NCBI RefSeq assembly: GCF_009932475.1
Contig: NZ_BJOV01000005.1
Location: 2,294,001-2,358,000 of the forward strand
DNA: 64,000 nucleotides
Origin: Gordonia spumicola
Lineage (GTDB): Bacteria > Actinomycetota > Actinomycetes > Mycobacteriales > Mycobacteriaceae
Direction of reading: 5' to 3'
In this document: positions 1-7,967 of the stretch, in pieces
Position numbering within the stretch: position 1 is the stretch's first letter
Layout of the letters: each line of letters starts with the position of its first letter
Notes under the pieces: generated by a model
Databases searched by the model: none
Told to the model about the DNA's origin: nothing
What the model saw: the letters and a program-made list of their open reading frames with translations, nothing else
Made by a program: the position numbers and the translations under genes

Positions 1-813
1 CTGGGTGCGACGGCCGTCCGCGAGGGCTACGACGCCGTCGTGGTGCACGGCGGCGACGGTTCGGTGAACGAGGTCGCGAACGGCATCCTCGGAACCCCCG
101 ACATGCAGACCCCCGACCGCGGAACGCTTCCGGCGCTCGGCGTGGTGCCGGGCGGCAGCGCGAACGTCTTCGCACGGGCCCTCGGCGTGAGTCGCGACCC
201 GCTCGTCGCGACGGCCCAGTTGATGGAGCTCCTCGACTCCGGGGCCCGCCGCCCGATCAGCCTCGGCCACACCCTGAACCGGTGGTTCCTGTTCAACGCG
301 GGCATGGGGATGGACGCGATCGTCGTCCGCCGCATGGAGGAATTGCGCCACAAGGGCAAGCGCGCCACCGCTGGCCGGTACCTGCGCACCACGGTCGGAT
401 CGTTCTTCCGCCCGTCGATCACTCCCCCGACCTTCACCGTCGAGGTCCCCGATCACGAGCCCGTCGACGGTGTCCGCTTCGGCTTCGTCAGCAACACCGG
501 ACCGTGGACGTACCTCGGGACACGCCCGATCCGGACCAATCCCGGCACCGACTTCGAGCACGGATTGGGCATCTTCGCCGCGACATCCGTGTCGGTCCCC
601 CGCAACATCATGCTCGGGTCCAAGCTGCTGCGAGGCGTCGAGCCGAAGGCCGCGCACCTGTACCGCAACGACGACGTCGACTGGGTCCGCTTCCGCAGCG
701 AGGCCCCGGCCGACGTCCAGATGGACGGCGACTACCTGGGCGAATACGCCTCACTAGACTTCGGTCACCGCCGCCACGTCCTCGATGTCGTCGCGCCCGC
801 GTTGGGCTCGTAA
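1..813 (+). CDS. Diacylglycerol kinase-like lipid kinase (5' end missing)
   Basis: The frame is open from base 1, so the N-terminus lies outside the window; 270 residues are visible. The nucleotide-binding motif GGDGS with the following VNEVANG is at about residues 17-28, typical of the DAGK/LCB5 catalytic fold that phosphorylates lipid substrates with ATP. The C-terminal part ends with a DGD segment and a beta-rich tail, also typical. Position directly before whiB1 matches the DAGK-domain gene Rv3218 of M. tuberculosis (established synteny). The substrate cannot be told from the sequence. No signal peptide or membrane segment is seen in the visible part. Confidence 0.85.
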   Translation: MGATAVREGYDAVVVHGGDGSVNEVANGILGTPDMQTPDRGTLPALGVVPGGSANVFARALGVSRDPLVATAQLMELLDSGARRPISLGHTLNRWFLFNAGMGMDAIVVRRMEELRHKGKRATAGRYLRTTVGSFFRPSITPPTFTVEVPDHEPVDGVRFGFVSNTGPWTYLGTRPIRTNPGTDFEHGLGIFAATSVSVPRNIMLGSKLLRGVEPKAAHLYRNDDVDWVRFRSEAPADVQMDGDYLGEYASLDFGHRRHVLDVVAPALGS

Positions 814-1073
814 CCCCTTAGTTACCCACCGGTAGACATACGTTGGCCGCGATGCCAACCCCTTGTGACGTATCCGGCATTCACCGAAGACCTATAGCCA
901 AAGGTCGGTGCACAGTAGTACAACAGATAGTGACCGCAACGACCGGCCCCCGAATTCTGCGCGCCGCCCCGCTCAGAACACTGTGAGATTCCGTCGTTGC
1001 AGCCCACCGAAGACCAACTGTCGTACATTCGTGCGCCCTGCGCACGGCGTGAAGATTTTGAAGGAGTTTTGTC
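814..1073 (+). promoter_or_regulatory. Upstream region of whiB1
   Basis: This 260-bp gap holds no convincing gene. It is less GC-rich than its surroundings and must carry the whiB1 promoter. One CRP-like half site, TGTGAGAT, lies near 982-989. In M. tuberculosis whiB1 is controlled by the cAMP receptor protein (established knowledge), but the second half of a CRP palindrome is not clear here, so a CRP site is only a possibility. The whiB1 ribosome binding site AAGGAG is at 1061-1066. Confidence 0.35.
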
Positions 1074-1328
1074 ATGGATTGGCGTCACAAGGCCATCTGT
1101 CGCGATGAGGATCCCGAGCTGTTCTTCCCGGTCGGAACCAGTGGCCCGGCCATCGCACAGGTCGCGGACGCGAAGCTCGTCTGCCAGCGCTGCCCGGTCA
1201 CGGCCGACTGCCTCGCATGGGCACTCGAGACCGGCCAGGACGCGGGCGTCTGGGGCGGCATGAGCGAGGACGAACGCCGCGCGCTCAAGCGTCGCAACGC
1301 GCGTACCCGCGCACGCAGCGCAGTCTGA
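1074..1328 (+). CDS. whiB1: WhiB1, iron-sulfur transcriptional regulator
   Basis: The 84-residue protein begins MDWRHKAICRDEDPELFF and is close to full-length identity with mycobacterial WhiB1. Four cysteines for the 4Fe-4S cluster are present (one at residue 9, then the CQRCPVTADC group), followed by the GVWGG turn and a basic C-terminus RRALKRRNARTRAR that binds DNA. WhiB1 is an essential NO-sensitive regulator that partners the primary sigma factor (known for the family). The start is supported by AAGGAG 7 bp upstream. A strong palindromic terminator follows. Its place next to pdtaS is conserved. Confidence 0.97.
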   Translation: MDWRHKAICRDEDPELFFPVGTSGPAIAQVADAKLVCQRCPVTADCLAWALETGQDAGVWGGMSEDERRALKRRNARTRARSAV

Positions 1329-1345
1329 CCTGCCCTCACTCCACA

Positions 1346-1379
1346 GGGAGGCCCCGACCGGATCCGGTCGGGGCCTCCC
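1346..1379. terminator. Bidirectional terminator between whiB1 and pdtaS
   Basis: A perfect 34-bp palindrome (arms GGGAGGCCCCGACCG around GATC) lies between the converging whiB1 and pdtaS stop codons. It has no long T tract, as is common for high-GC actinobacteria, but the downstream TGCTTTCTGT is T-rich. Confidence 0.85.
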
Positions 1380-1388
1380 TGCTTTCTG

Positions 1389-2906
1389 TCAGTGCAGTGG
1401 GATCTGAAGGTCCACCCTGGTCCCCCGTCCGCCCGGGGCCGGGCCGATCGTGATCTGCCCGGCGAGGTCGTTCGACACGAGCGTCCGGACGATCTGCAGT
1501 CCGAGCCGATCGGACTTCTCCAAGTCGAAGCCGTCGGGCAGCCCGCATCCGTTGTCGGTGATGTGCACCGACAGCGACCGGACGTCGCGCTGCGCGTCGA
1601 CGACGATCTGCGCGTCGGCCTGACCGTCCGAGAATCCGTGCTCGATGGAGTTCTGGAGCACCTCGGTGAGGACCATGACCAGCGGCATCGCCAGATCGGC
1701 AGGCAGCACGCCGAGGCGGGCGGTGCGGCGCACCGACACCCTCGACCCGCCGCCGTCCGGGAGCGCGACGTCGACGATCGACGTGCCGACCCGGTCGACG
1801 ATCAGGTCGACGTCCACCTCCTCGTCGACGCTGCCCGACAGCATCTCGTGGACGAGCGCGATCGACCCGACGCGGCGCACGGCCTCCTCGAGGGCACGCG
1901 AGGTCTCCGGATTGCTCGATCGACGCGCTTGCAGGCGCAACAGCGCCGAGACCGACTGCAGGTTGTTCTTCACCCGGTGGTGGATCTCGCGGATCGTGGC
2001 GTCCTTGCTGATCAGGGCGAGGTCTCGCCGTTTCACCTCGGTGACGTCGCGGATCAGCAGCACCGCGCCCTGCGAGCGGCCCCGGGAGCGCAGGGGGACG
2101 GCGCGGACGAGGACGGTGGCGCGCCTGGCGTCGAACTCCATGCGCAGACCCCGGACGGGGACGTCGGAGTCGTCGGCGGATCCCGCGGCCATCGCCAGCA
2201 TCGCGGCGGCGTCGGTCGCCTCGAACGGATCGTTGAGCAGCCGGTTGAAGAGATCGGCGAGCACCACACCCGACAGATCCGTCGTCCACCCCATGCGGTG
2301 CACGGCGGACAGCGCGTTGGGGCTCGCGTACACGACGACGCCCTCGGGACCGAGCCGCACGAAACCGTCGCCCGCGCGCGGCGTCGACAGGCCCATCGTG
2401 TTGGCCTCGTCGAGCGGGAACGTCCCCTCGACGACCATCTCGCACAGCGCCTGCGCGGCATCGCGGTAGGCGGCCTCCAACGGCGACGGCGGACGCGTCT
2501 CCGAGGCCTCCGCCGCCCGCCCCAGCACCGCGATGACCCGGCCCTCGAACGTGACCGGGATCGCGACCCGGCCGACGAGCAGGTTTCCGAATCTGGTGGC
2601 GAGCCCCTCCTGCATGATGCGGCCGGTCGCGAATGCAGGCGAGATCAACGGGTTGGCGCCCTGCGGGCTCTCCGGCGATTCGACGGAGTGGCCCACCTCG
2701 TCGTGCTGGAACACCGTGGACGCCGTGTTCGGGCGCACCTGCGCCACGTACACGAAGTCGCCGCGGTCGCCGCGGACCGCGAGCAGGTAGTCGGCGAACG
2801 ACAGGTCGGCGAGCAACTGCCATTCCGCGACCAGCCGCTGCAGATGCGCGGCGGCGTCGTCGGACAGCGTGGTGTGCTCGGCGAGCAGTTCGGTGAGCGT
2901 CGCCAC
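1389..2906 (-). CDS. pdtaS: PdtaS-type sensor histidine kinase
   Basis: This is a soluble 505-residue kinase of the HisKA_2 class. Residues about 1-150 form a GAF-like sensor region and about 180-295 a PAS-like region ending IRDVTEVKRRD. The phosphoacceptor motif EIHHRVKNNLQ is at 307-317, and a HATPase_c domain follows with DNGCGLPDGF and GRGTRVDLQ. In mycobacteria PdtaS phosphorylates the antiterminator response regulator PdtaR and responds to NO and copper (established knowledge); no pdtaR is in this window. No transmembrane helix is visible, consistent with a cytosolic sensor. It lies directly downstream of the biotinyl-domain gene (7-bp gap), so the two probably share a transcript. Confidence 0.93.
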   Translation of the reverse strand: MATLTELLAEHTTLSDDAAAHLQRLVAEWQLLADLSFADYLLAVRGDRGDFVYVAQVRPNTASTVFQHDEVGHSVESPESPQGANPLISPAFATGRIMQEGLATRFGNLLVGRVAIPVTFEGRVIAVLGRAAEASETRPPSPLEAAYRDAAQALCEMVVEGTFPLDEANTMGLSTPRAGDGFVRLGPEGVVVYASPNALSAVHRMGWTTDLSGVVLADLFNRLLNDPFEATDAAAMLAMAAGSADDSDVPVRGLRMEFDARRATVLVRAVPLRSRGRSQGAVLLIRDVTEVKRRDLALISKDATIREIHHRVKNNLQSVSALLRLQARRSSNPETSRALEEAVRRVGSIALVHEMLSGSVDEEVDVDLIVDRVGTSIVDVALPDGGGSRVSVRRTARLGVLPADLAMPLVMVLTEVLQNSIEHGFSDGQADAQIVVDAQRDVRSLSVHITDNGCGLPDGFDLEKSDRLGLQIVRTLVSNDLAGQITIGPAPGGRGTRVDLQIPLH

Positions 2907-2912
2907 GTGCGG

Positions 2913-3131
2913 TCAGTCGCGGTAGGTGGCGATCACGTGGCCCGCCTGGATCACGTCGCCGACCTTCACCTTCACCTCGTCGATGGTGCCCGGATCCTCG
3001 GCGACCACCGGGATCTCCATCTTCATCGACTCCAACAGCACCAGGGTGTCGCCGGTCGCGACCTGCGCTCCGGCGTCCACCGACACTTCCAGAACGGTGG
3101 CGACGATTTCAGCGACGACGTCTTCAGGCAT
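2913..3131 (-). CDS. Biotin/lipoyl-attachment domain protein (TB7.3 type)
   Basis: A free-standing 72-residue biotinyl domain. The motif ESMKMEIP at residues 34-41 carries the lysine that is biotinylated, flanked by two symmetric beta-hammerhead halves (VATGDTLVLL and VKVGDVIQAG). It matches the M. tuberculosis biotinylated protein TB7.3 (Rv3221c) in size and position. Its carboxylase partner is not encoded nearby, so its function as a carrier for an acyl-CoA carboxylase or another enzyme is inferred. It is transcribed toward pdtaS. Confidence 0.92.
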   Translation of the reverse strand: MPEDVVAEIVATVLEVSVDAGAQVATGDTLVLLESMKMEIPVVAEDPGTIDEVKVKVGDVIQAGHVIATYRD

Positions 3132-3230
3132 GGCCCGATCCTACGTCGGCCGCACGCGCGATTAACACACCGGGTTGCGGACGTGAAACAATGGCCGACG
3201 CACGTGATCGCACGACGAAGGAGGTCCGTC

Positions 3231-3305
3231 ATGGGTAAGCGCGGACGTAAGAAGCGCAGCCGCAAGAAGAACGCAGCCAACCACGGCAAGCGTCCCAACG
3301 CCTGA
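3231..3305 (+). CDS. Ribosomal protein bL37 (24 residues)
   Basis: A very small, extremely basic protein (MGKRGRKKRSRKKNAANH..., ending KRPNA). It is preceded by an excellent ribosome binding site, AAGGAGG at 3218-3224, and followed by a perfect terminator. The sequence closely resembles the 24-residue bL37 seen in the M. smegmatis 70S ribosome structure, as I remember it. That match and the RBS-terminator packaging make it a real gene, although it is short enough to be missed by most gene callers. It sits between the biotinyl protein and the rshA-sigH pair, facing rshA. Confidence 0.85.
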   Translation: MGKRGRKKRSRKKNAANHGKRPNA

Positions 3306-3332
3306 GCATCAGCTCACGCGCGCAATGCGGCG

Positions 3333-3365
3333 AACGGCCCGGTCCTCATCGAGGACCGGGCCGTT
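3333..3365. terminator. Bidirectional terminator between the bL37 gene and rshA
   Basis: A perfect 15-bp stem (AACGGCCCGGTCCTC) with an ATC loop lies between the converging bL37 and rshA genes, followed on the plus strand by CTGTGTT. Confidence 0.9.
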
Positions 3366-3386
3366 CTGTGTTCCGAGTTCACGCCC

Positions 3387-3656
3387 TCACAGCGTGCGGC
3401 GGATCGTCACCGATCGCCTGATCTCCAGTCGCAGGCGCTCGCGCAGCCCCTCGGGCGCGGCGTCGCCCCCGCATTTGCGGCTGATGAGCGCCTTCAGTTC
3501 CCGCTGGATGCCGTAGTGCTCGAAGCACGACGGGCAGCCGTCCAGGTGACCCTGCAGTCGCGTTCTCGCGCCCGCGTCGCACTCGTTGTCGAGCAGCAGC
3601 CAGATGTCGGCCACGACTGCGGAGCAGTCGAGCTGCTCGAACTGATCGTCGTTCAT
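3387..3656 (-). CDS. rshA: RshA, redox-sensing anti-sigma factor for SigH
   Basis: An 89-residue zinc-associated anti-sigma (ZAS) protein. The motif H-x3-C-x2-C (HLDGCPSC, residues 37-44) is the signature of the RsrA/RshA family, in which oxidation of the cysteines releases the sigma factor (established knowledge). An additional cysteine lies near residue 11. The start codon overlaps the sigH stop by 4 bp (ATGA), so the pair is translationally coupled as usual. No membrane segment is present, fitting a cytosolic disulfide sensor. Confidence 0.93.
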   Translation of the reverse strand: MNDDQFEQLDCSAVVADIWLLLDNECDAGARTRLQGHLDGCPSCFEHYGIQRELKALISRKCGGDAAPEGLRERLRLEIRRSVTIRRTL

Positions 3657-4399
3657 CGCACTACCTCATCGGCACGGCCGATGCCGCGCTCACGCGCGAC
3701 GTCGGAGAGCAGGTCGCGCAGCTGGCGGCGACCACGGTGCAGGCGGGACATCACCGTTCCGATGGGAGTGTCCATGATCTCGGCGATCTCCTTGTAGGGC
3801 AGACCTTCGACGTCCGCGTAGTACACGGCCATCCGGAAGTCTTCGGGCAGTTGAGCGAGGGCGTCTTTGATCTCCTGATCGGGCAGCGCGTCGAGCGCCT
3901 CGATCTCGGCGGACCGCAGCCCCGTCGACGTGTGCTCGGCCGTCGCGGCGAGCTGCCAGTCGGTGATCTCGTCGGTCGGATACTGCGCGGGCTGGCGCTG
4001 CTTCTTCCGGTACGAGTTGATGTAGGTGTTGGTGAGGATGCGGTACATCCAGGCCTTCAGGTTGGTCCCCTCGCGGAACGACGCGAACGCCGAGAAGGCC
4101 TTCACGTACGTCTCCTGCACGAGGTCCTCGGCATCGGCGGGGTTGCGGGTCATCCGCAGCGCGCCACCGTACAGCTGGTCGAGCAGCGGGAGCGCGTCAC
4201 GCTCGAATCGCTCGGACAGCTCGGCCTGGGTCTCCTCGTGCTCGTCGGGCTCCGGAGTGCCTGACGTGCCGGACTCGATGTTCTCTTCAGACACCGGTTT
4301 CCCTTCACTGGACGCGTGTTCGGACGATTCTACCGGCCATCCGATCACCAGTTTCGGCTCCAGGGCTGTCGCTGTCGCTGTGGGCACGGTGGCGTTCAC
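3653..4399 (-). CDS. sigH: SigH, ECF sigma factor for oxidative and heat stress
   Basis: The core ([18 protein letters not shown], then the region 2 stretch [20 protein letters not shown] and the region 4 stretch [19 protein letters not shown]) is nearly identical to mycobacterial SigH. Two starts are possible. GTG at 4399 has a good GGAGGAG ribosome site and gives 248 residues. GTG at 4294 has GAAGGGA upstream and gives 213 residues, closer to the 216 of M. tuberculosis SigH. Both may be used. The gene is transcribed with rshA and is normally autoregulated; a GGAA/GTT-type SigH promoter could not be assigned with confidence. Confidence 0.94.
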   Translation of the reverse strand: MNATVPTATATALEPKLVIGWPVESSEHASSEGKPVSEENIESGTSGTPEPDEHEETQAELSERFERDALPLLDQLYGGALRMTRNPADAEDLVQETYVKAFSAFASFREGTNLKAWMYRILTNTYINSYRKKQRQPAQYPTDEITDWQLAATAEHTSTGLRSAEIEALDALPDQEIKDALAQLPEDFRMAVYYADVEGLPYKEIAEIMDTPIGTVMSRLHRGRRQLRDLLSDVARERGIGRADEVVR

Positions 4400-4486
4400 C
4401 TCCTGATCTCCTCCATCGTGGTTTCGACGGTTGCGGCAGGTGCAACGCCTCGCCTCCCCGACTTGTTCCGTGCCAGCATGGATCTC

Positions 4487-5293
4487 ATGTGCGGACGCTA
4501 TGCAGTGACGACCGATCCGGCGAAGCTCGCCGCCGAGATCGACGCCCGGAACGAGATCGACCCGCCCCCGAGCGGGTCCTCACGATCCGCCGGCGAGTCC
4601 TCCCGATCCGCCGACGAGTCCTCCCGATCCCCGAGCGCAGTCGAGGGGAACTTCAACGTCGCACCGACGACGACTGTGATGACCGTCGTCGACCGACACG
4701 AGCACGGCGTTCCCGACGACATCGCCGCCCGGCGGATCAGGGCGATGCGGTGGGGTCTGGTCCCGTCGTGGACGAAGGAACTCGGCAAGGGACCCCTGCT
4801 GATCAACGCGCGTGCGGAGTCATTGGCCGAGAAGCCCGCGTTTCGGACCTCGCTGAAGGGCAAGCGCTGCCTGGTGCCGATGGACGGCTGGTACGAATGG
4901 CGCAAGGGGCCCGCTGGCGCCGACGGCAAGCCGACCAAGACTCCGTTCTTCATGTCGCCGGAGGACGGCACCCGACTCTTCATGGGCGGCCTGTGGGCGG
5001 CGTGGCGCCCCGCCGAGGCGAGGGCCGCGGGCGACGACTCGGCGTGGGTGTCGAGCATGACGATCATCACCACCGACGCCGTCGGCGCCCTGCGCGACGT
5101 CCACGACCGGATGCCGCTGATCATGCCGTTCGAGTTCTGGGACGCCTGGCTCGATCCGGACTCCCCCGCCGACCCGGCCCTCCTGCGACCTCCGTCCGCC
5201 GACCTCGTCGACCGGATATCCGTCCGCGAGGTGTCGCCGTTGGTGAACCGGGTCTCGAACAACGGCCCCGAACTCCTCGATCCCGTTTCGTAG
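4487..5293 (+). CDS. SRAP/YedK-type abasic-site crosslink protein
   Basis: The 268-residue protein starts MCGRY, giving the catalytic Cys2 that forms a thiazolidine crosslink with abasic sites in single-stranded DNA (known for HMCES/YedK). Other family residues are present: [23 protein letters not shown], the glutamate in MDGWYEW and the histidine in HDRMPLI. The start at 4487 is fixed by the need for Met-Cys. The protein has an unusual Ser/Arg-rich insertion (residues about 28-50) coded by 21-bp repeats between the first helix and NVAPTT. The gene is divergent from sigH and in the position of Rv3226c. Confidence 0.93.
   Translation: MCGRYAVTTDPAKLAAEIDARNEIDPPPSGSSRSAGESSRSADESSRSPSAVEGNFNVAPTTTVMTVVDRHEHGVPDDIAARRIRAMRWGLVPSWTKELGKGPLLINARAESLAEKPAFRTSLKGKRCLVPMDGWYEWRKGPAGADGKPTKTPFFMSPEDGTRLFMGGLWAAWRPAEARAAGDDSAWVSSMTIITTDAVGALRDVHDRMPLIMPFEFWDAWLDPDSPADPALLRPPSADLVDRISVREVSPLVNRVSNNGPELLDPVS
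4572..4633 (+). repeat. 21-bp tandem repeat inside the SRAP gene
   Basis: About three copies of a 21-bp unit (core GAGTCCTCCCGATCCGCCG) encode a repeated SSRSADE-like heptapeptide. The in-frame unit length keeps the gene open. The insertion falls in a loop-like position before the conserved NVAPTT strand. Confidence 0.85.
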
Positions 5294-5345
5294 AAGAGCT
5301 CCGGTGCCGCGTCCCGACCGGATCGGCATGAGGGAGAATGTCCGC

Positions 5346-5723
5346 ATGAGCGACGACCGGCCCGGGCCACTGCAGAAGATCGGCTATCTCCTCGGGCGCC
5401 CCCTGCCCGCGTCGATGCGCGACTGGGTGCTGGCCGACCTGACCGGACCCGGCCATGTCCGTCGCTACCTGATCCGGGGCCTCGTCCCGATCCTGCCACT
5501 GCTCGTCGCGTTCTGGTTCATCCCCGGGCCCCTGTGGATCCGCGGTGGGATGATGCTGCTGATCCTGATCCCGTTCGTCTACTTCCAGATCGCGCTGATC
5601 CGCGTGTACCGGCGTCATCTGCTCGTCAACAACGGGCTCGACGCGTCACTCGTCGACGCCGTGCAGATCCGGCGCGCCGACGCCGTCGCCGACGAGTACC
5701 GGCAGCGTCACCGTCAGCCGTAG
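5346..5723 (+). CDS. DUF5313-type small membrane protein
   Basis: A 125-residue protein starting MSDDRPGP, with AGGGAG 9 bp upstream. An N-terminal conserved block (IGYLLGRPLPASMRDWVL) is followed by two hydrophobic helices (about residues 41-60 and 63-82) and a charged C-terminal tail. The layout matches mycobacterial DUF5313 proteins, whose function is unknown. It follows the SRAP gene by 52 bp and may be cotranscribed. Its end overlaps the end of the converging monooxygenase gene by 10 bp. Confidence 0.78.
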   Translation: MSDDRPGPLQKIGYLLGRPLPASMRDWVLADLTGPGHVRRYLIRGLVPILPLLVAFWFIPGPLWIRGGMMLLILIPFVYFQIALIRVYRRHLLVNNGLDASLVDAVQIRRADAVADEYRQRHRQP

Positions 5724-7204
5724 ACGTAGTCGTCGAGCGGGAAGCTCTCCATCTCGCGGAGCGTCGACAACGTGGCCTGCGGCCGGAGGAGAGTCGCCTC
5801 TCCGTGTTGGTTGAAGTAATAGCTGCGCGACGTCGAGCAGTCTCCCGCGTAGAACACCGAGTCGGCGAGCCTGCGGGTCGACTCGTCGAGGTACTCGGTG
5901 TTTGCCCGTTCGGTCACCTCGAAACGGTCGGCGTCGCGGCGTCGGAGTTCGGAGAACAGTCGAGCGATGTGCCGCATCTGGCCCTCGATGGTCGTGAAGT
6001 ACGAGAGGCCGCTGTACGAGTACGGGCTGTTCAGGGTCAGGAAGTTGGGGAAGTGCGGGACCGCGACTCCCTCATACGCCTGGAAGCGGCCGTCGCGCCA
6101 CCACTTCCCCAGATCGCGGCCCTCCCGCCCGACTATCTGGAAGGCCGGAAAGTTCACGTCCCACAGGTTGAAGCCGGTGGCGAGGACGAGCGTGTCGACA
6201 CCGATCTTCTTCTCGCCGTCGACGACGATCCCGTCGGGTTCCACCCGCACGATCGAGGACGTCTCCAGGTCGACGTCGGGCCGGTTGAACACCGGGAAGT
6301 ACGTGTTGCTGAACGTCGGGCGTTTGCAGCCGAAGTCGTACGACGGGGTCAGCTGCTCGCGCGTCCGCTTGTCTCGCACCTGTACCCGCATGTGGGTCTT
6401 GGCGAGCAGTGCGGCGAGCCTGTTGCCCGGCTTGGCCTGCCGGTAGTGGAGGACGCCGAACACCATCAACATCTCCAGCAGCGAGGTGTTGACCGCGCGC
6501 GCGGCCTTCTGCGTCGCGGGGACCGCGCCGAACAGCCTGCGCACGACGGCCGGGATCGGGAAGTCGACTTTCGGGACCACCCAGATGGGGGTCCGTTGGA
6601 ACACCGTCAGACGCCTGGCCGTCTTCGCGATCTCCGGGATCAACTGCACCGCCGTCGCGCCGGTGCCGATGACGGCCGCGCGCTTGCCCGCGAAGTCGTA
6701 GCCGTCCTGCCAGGCCGTCGTGTGGATGATGTCGCCCGCGAAGGCGTCGATGCCCGGGAAGTCGGGCGTGTACGGCTGCGACAGGAAGCCCGTCGCGGTC
6801 ACCAGGTACTTCGCGGTCCGCGTCCGCCCGTCCGCGGTGTGCACCGTCCAGCGGCCTGCGTCGTCGTCCCATTCGGCCCGCTCGACGACCACACCGAACT
6901 CCATGTGCTTGCCGACTCCGTACTTGTCGGCGACGTGCCGGGCGTACCCCTTGAGTTCGGCGCCGGGCGCGAACAGTCGTGACCAGTTCGGGTTCGGTTC
7001 GAACGAGTACGAGTAGGTGACCGACGCGATGTCGACGGCGAGTCCCGGGTAGTGGTTGACGTGCCATGTTCCGCCGAGGTCGTCCTCGCGTTCGAGGATC
7101 GCGATATCGGCGACGCCCTGCCTCATGAGCTCGATGGCGGCGCCCATGCCGCCGAATCCAGCTCCGACGATGATGGCTTCGTGGTCGAGAGTCGCGTCGT
7201 TCAT
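5714..7204 (-). CDS. Flavin-containing Baeyer-Villiger-type monooxygenase
   Basis: A 496-residue class B flavoprotein monooxygenase. The FAD Rossmann motif GAGFGGMGAA is at about 12-21, the NADP-binding motif GTGATAVQ is near 180, and between them lies FAGDIIHTTAW, which fits the BVMO fingerprint FxGxxxHxxxW. Such enzymes insert oxygen into ketones or oxidise heteroatoms using NADPH and O2; the substrate is not evident. Mycolic-acid actinomycetes carry many paralogs. The nearest neighbours do not form an obvious catabolic operon with it. Confidence 0.9.
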   Translation of the reverse strand: MNDATLDHEAIIVGAGFGGMGAAIELMRQGVADIAILEREDDLGGTWHVNHYPGLAVDIASVTYSYSFEPNPNWSRLFAPGAELKGYARHVADKYGVGKHMEFGVVVERAEWDDDAGRWTVHTADGRTRTAKYLVTATGFLSQPYTPDFPGIDAFAGDIIHTTAWQDGYDFAGKRAAVIGTGATAVQLIPEIAKTARRLTVFQRTPIWVVPKVDFPIPAVVRRLFGAVPATQKAARAVNTSLLEMLMVFGVLHYRQAKPGNRLAALLAKTHMRVQVRDKRTREQLTPSYDFGCKRPTFSNTYFPVFNRPDVDLETSSIVRVEPDGIVVDGEKKIGVDTLVLATGFNLWDVNFPAFQIVGREGRDLGKWWRDGRFQAYEGVAVPHFPNFLTLNSPYSYSGLSYFTTIEGQMRHIARLFSELRRRDADRFEVTERANTEYLDESTRRLADSVFYAGDCSTSRSYYFNQHGEATLLRPQATLSTLREMESFPLDDYVYG

Positions 7205-7249
7205 ACCGGCCTCGGTGTCGATGGGAGTCGTATCGCCAACGGTAGTCCG

Positions 7250-7927
7250 TCAGCGCACGTCGACCGAGTACTCGGTCCACGCAGCGTCGTACTCGGACTG
7301 CTGATCTCGATAACCGAATGCGACGACATGCGCGCCGACGGGAACCTCGAAGGCGTAGTACACCTCGGTCGACAGGCCGGGTTGCAGGTAGTCCGGGACT
7401 TCCTCGGACCTGCTGAAGTTCTCCCGGATCGAATAGTTGTCCTCGACCTTCGAGAACTCTCGCCCGTCCGCGTCGACGAGTCGTACGTCGACGGCGTACA
7501 GCGGAGTGACGGGCTTCTTCCCGTTGTTGGTCACCTTGATCGCGACGAGGACGTAACGGGATCCGGCCCTCGGCTTCGTCGCCTCGTAGTCGGAGTCGTA
7601 GAAGTCGAGCGTCGCGGGAGCGGTGATCTTCGTCATCGTCACTCCCATCGCGCCGTTGGTGGTGGGGACGCCGATCGCGTTCGGCTCCGCCGTCTCTCGC
7701 TCGGATGAAGTCGCGCTCTCGCTGGTCGGAGCGGTGTCGGTGATGGCGACGACGCCCCGGTCGGCCGAGTCGTCCTTGCCGATCGAGTAGCCGATCAGGC
7801 CTGCTGCGGCCGCGGTGCCCGCGACGACGAGCAGGGTGAGCATCACCAGCACGCCGCGGCGCATCGCGATCGTCGCGGGTGCAGGGTCGGTCGGAGGATG
7901 TTGATTCGGAGCGGGTTCCGGGTACAT
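7250..7927 (-). CDS. Membrane-anchored DUF4352-like exported protein
   Basis: The 225-residue protein has a short cytosolic N-terminus, one transmembrane helix at about residues 25-50 (LVMLTLLVVAGTAAAAGLIG), a Ser/Thr-rich linker, and a beta-sandwich domain from about residue 95 (GSRYVLVAIKVTNNGKKPV) typical of DUF4352/telokin-like immunoglobulin-fold proteins. There is no lipobox cysteine, so it is a membrane-tethered rather than a lipidated protein. It lies between the monooxygenase and an FAD oxidase gene. The function is unknown. Confidence 0.75.
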   Translation of the reverse strand: MYPEPAPNQHPPTDPAPATIAMRRGVLVMLTLLVVAGTAAAAGLIGYSIGKDDSADRGVVAITDTAPTSESATSSERETAEPNAIGVPTTNGAMGVTMTKITAPATLDFYDSDYEATKPRAGSRYVLVAIKVTNNGKKPVTPLYAVDVRLVDADGREFSKVEDNYSIRENFSRSEEVPDYLQPGLSTEVYYAFEVPVGAHVVAFGYRDQQSEYDAAWTEYSVDVR

Positions 7928-7967
7928 GACTGGACCGTATCCGAAGAGTCCGACAATTCGCGGAACT

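Noticed and set aside
814-1073. Small ORFs of 60-90 codons in the whiB1 upstream region
   Set aside because: No ribosome site, no family resemblance, mutually overlapping on both strands; the region is better explained as a promoter.
1392-3305. A 637-codon plus-strand frame opposite pdtaS and the biotinyl gene
   Set aside because: It is an antisense shadow caused by GC-rich codon structure: Arg/Asp/His-rich, no domain, and opposite two clearly recognised genes. Only its last 24 codons (bL37) are real.
7250-7927. Lipoprotein call for the DUF4352-like protein
   Set aside because: There is no Cys after the hydrophobic segment, so a lipobox is absent.
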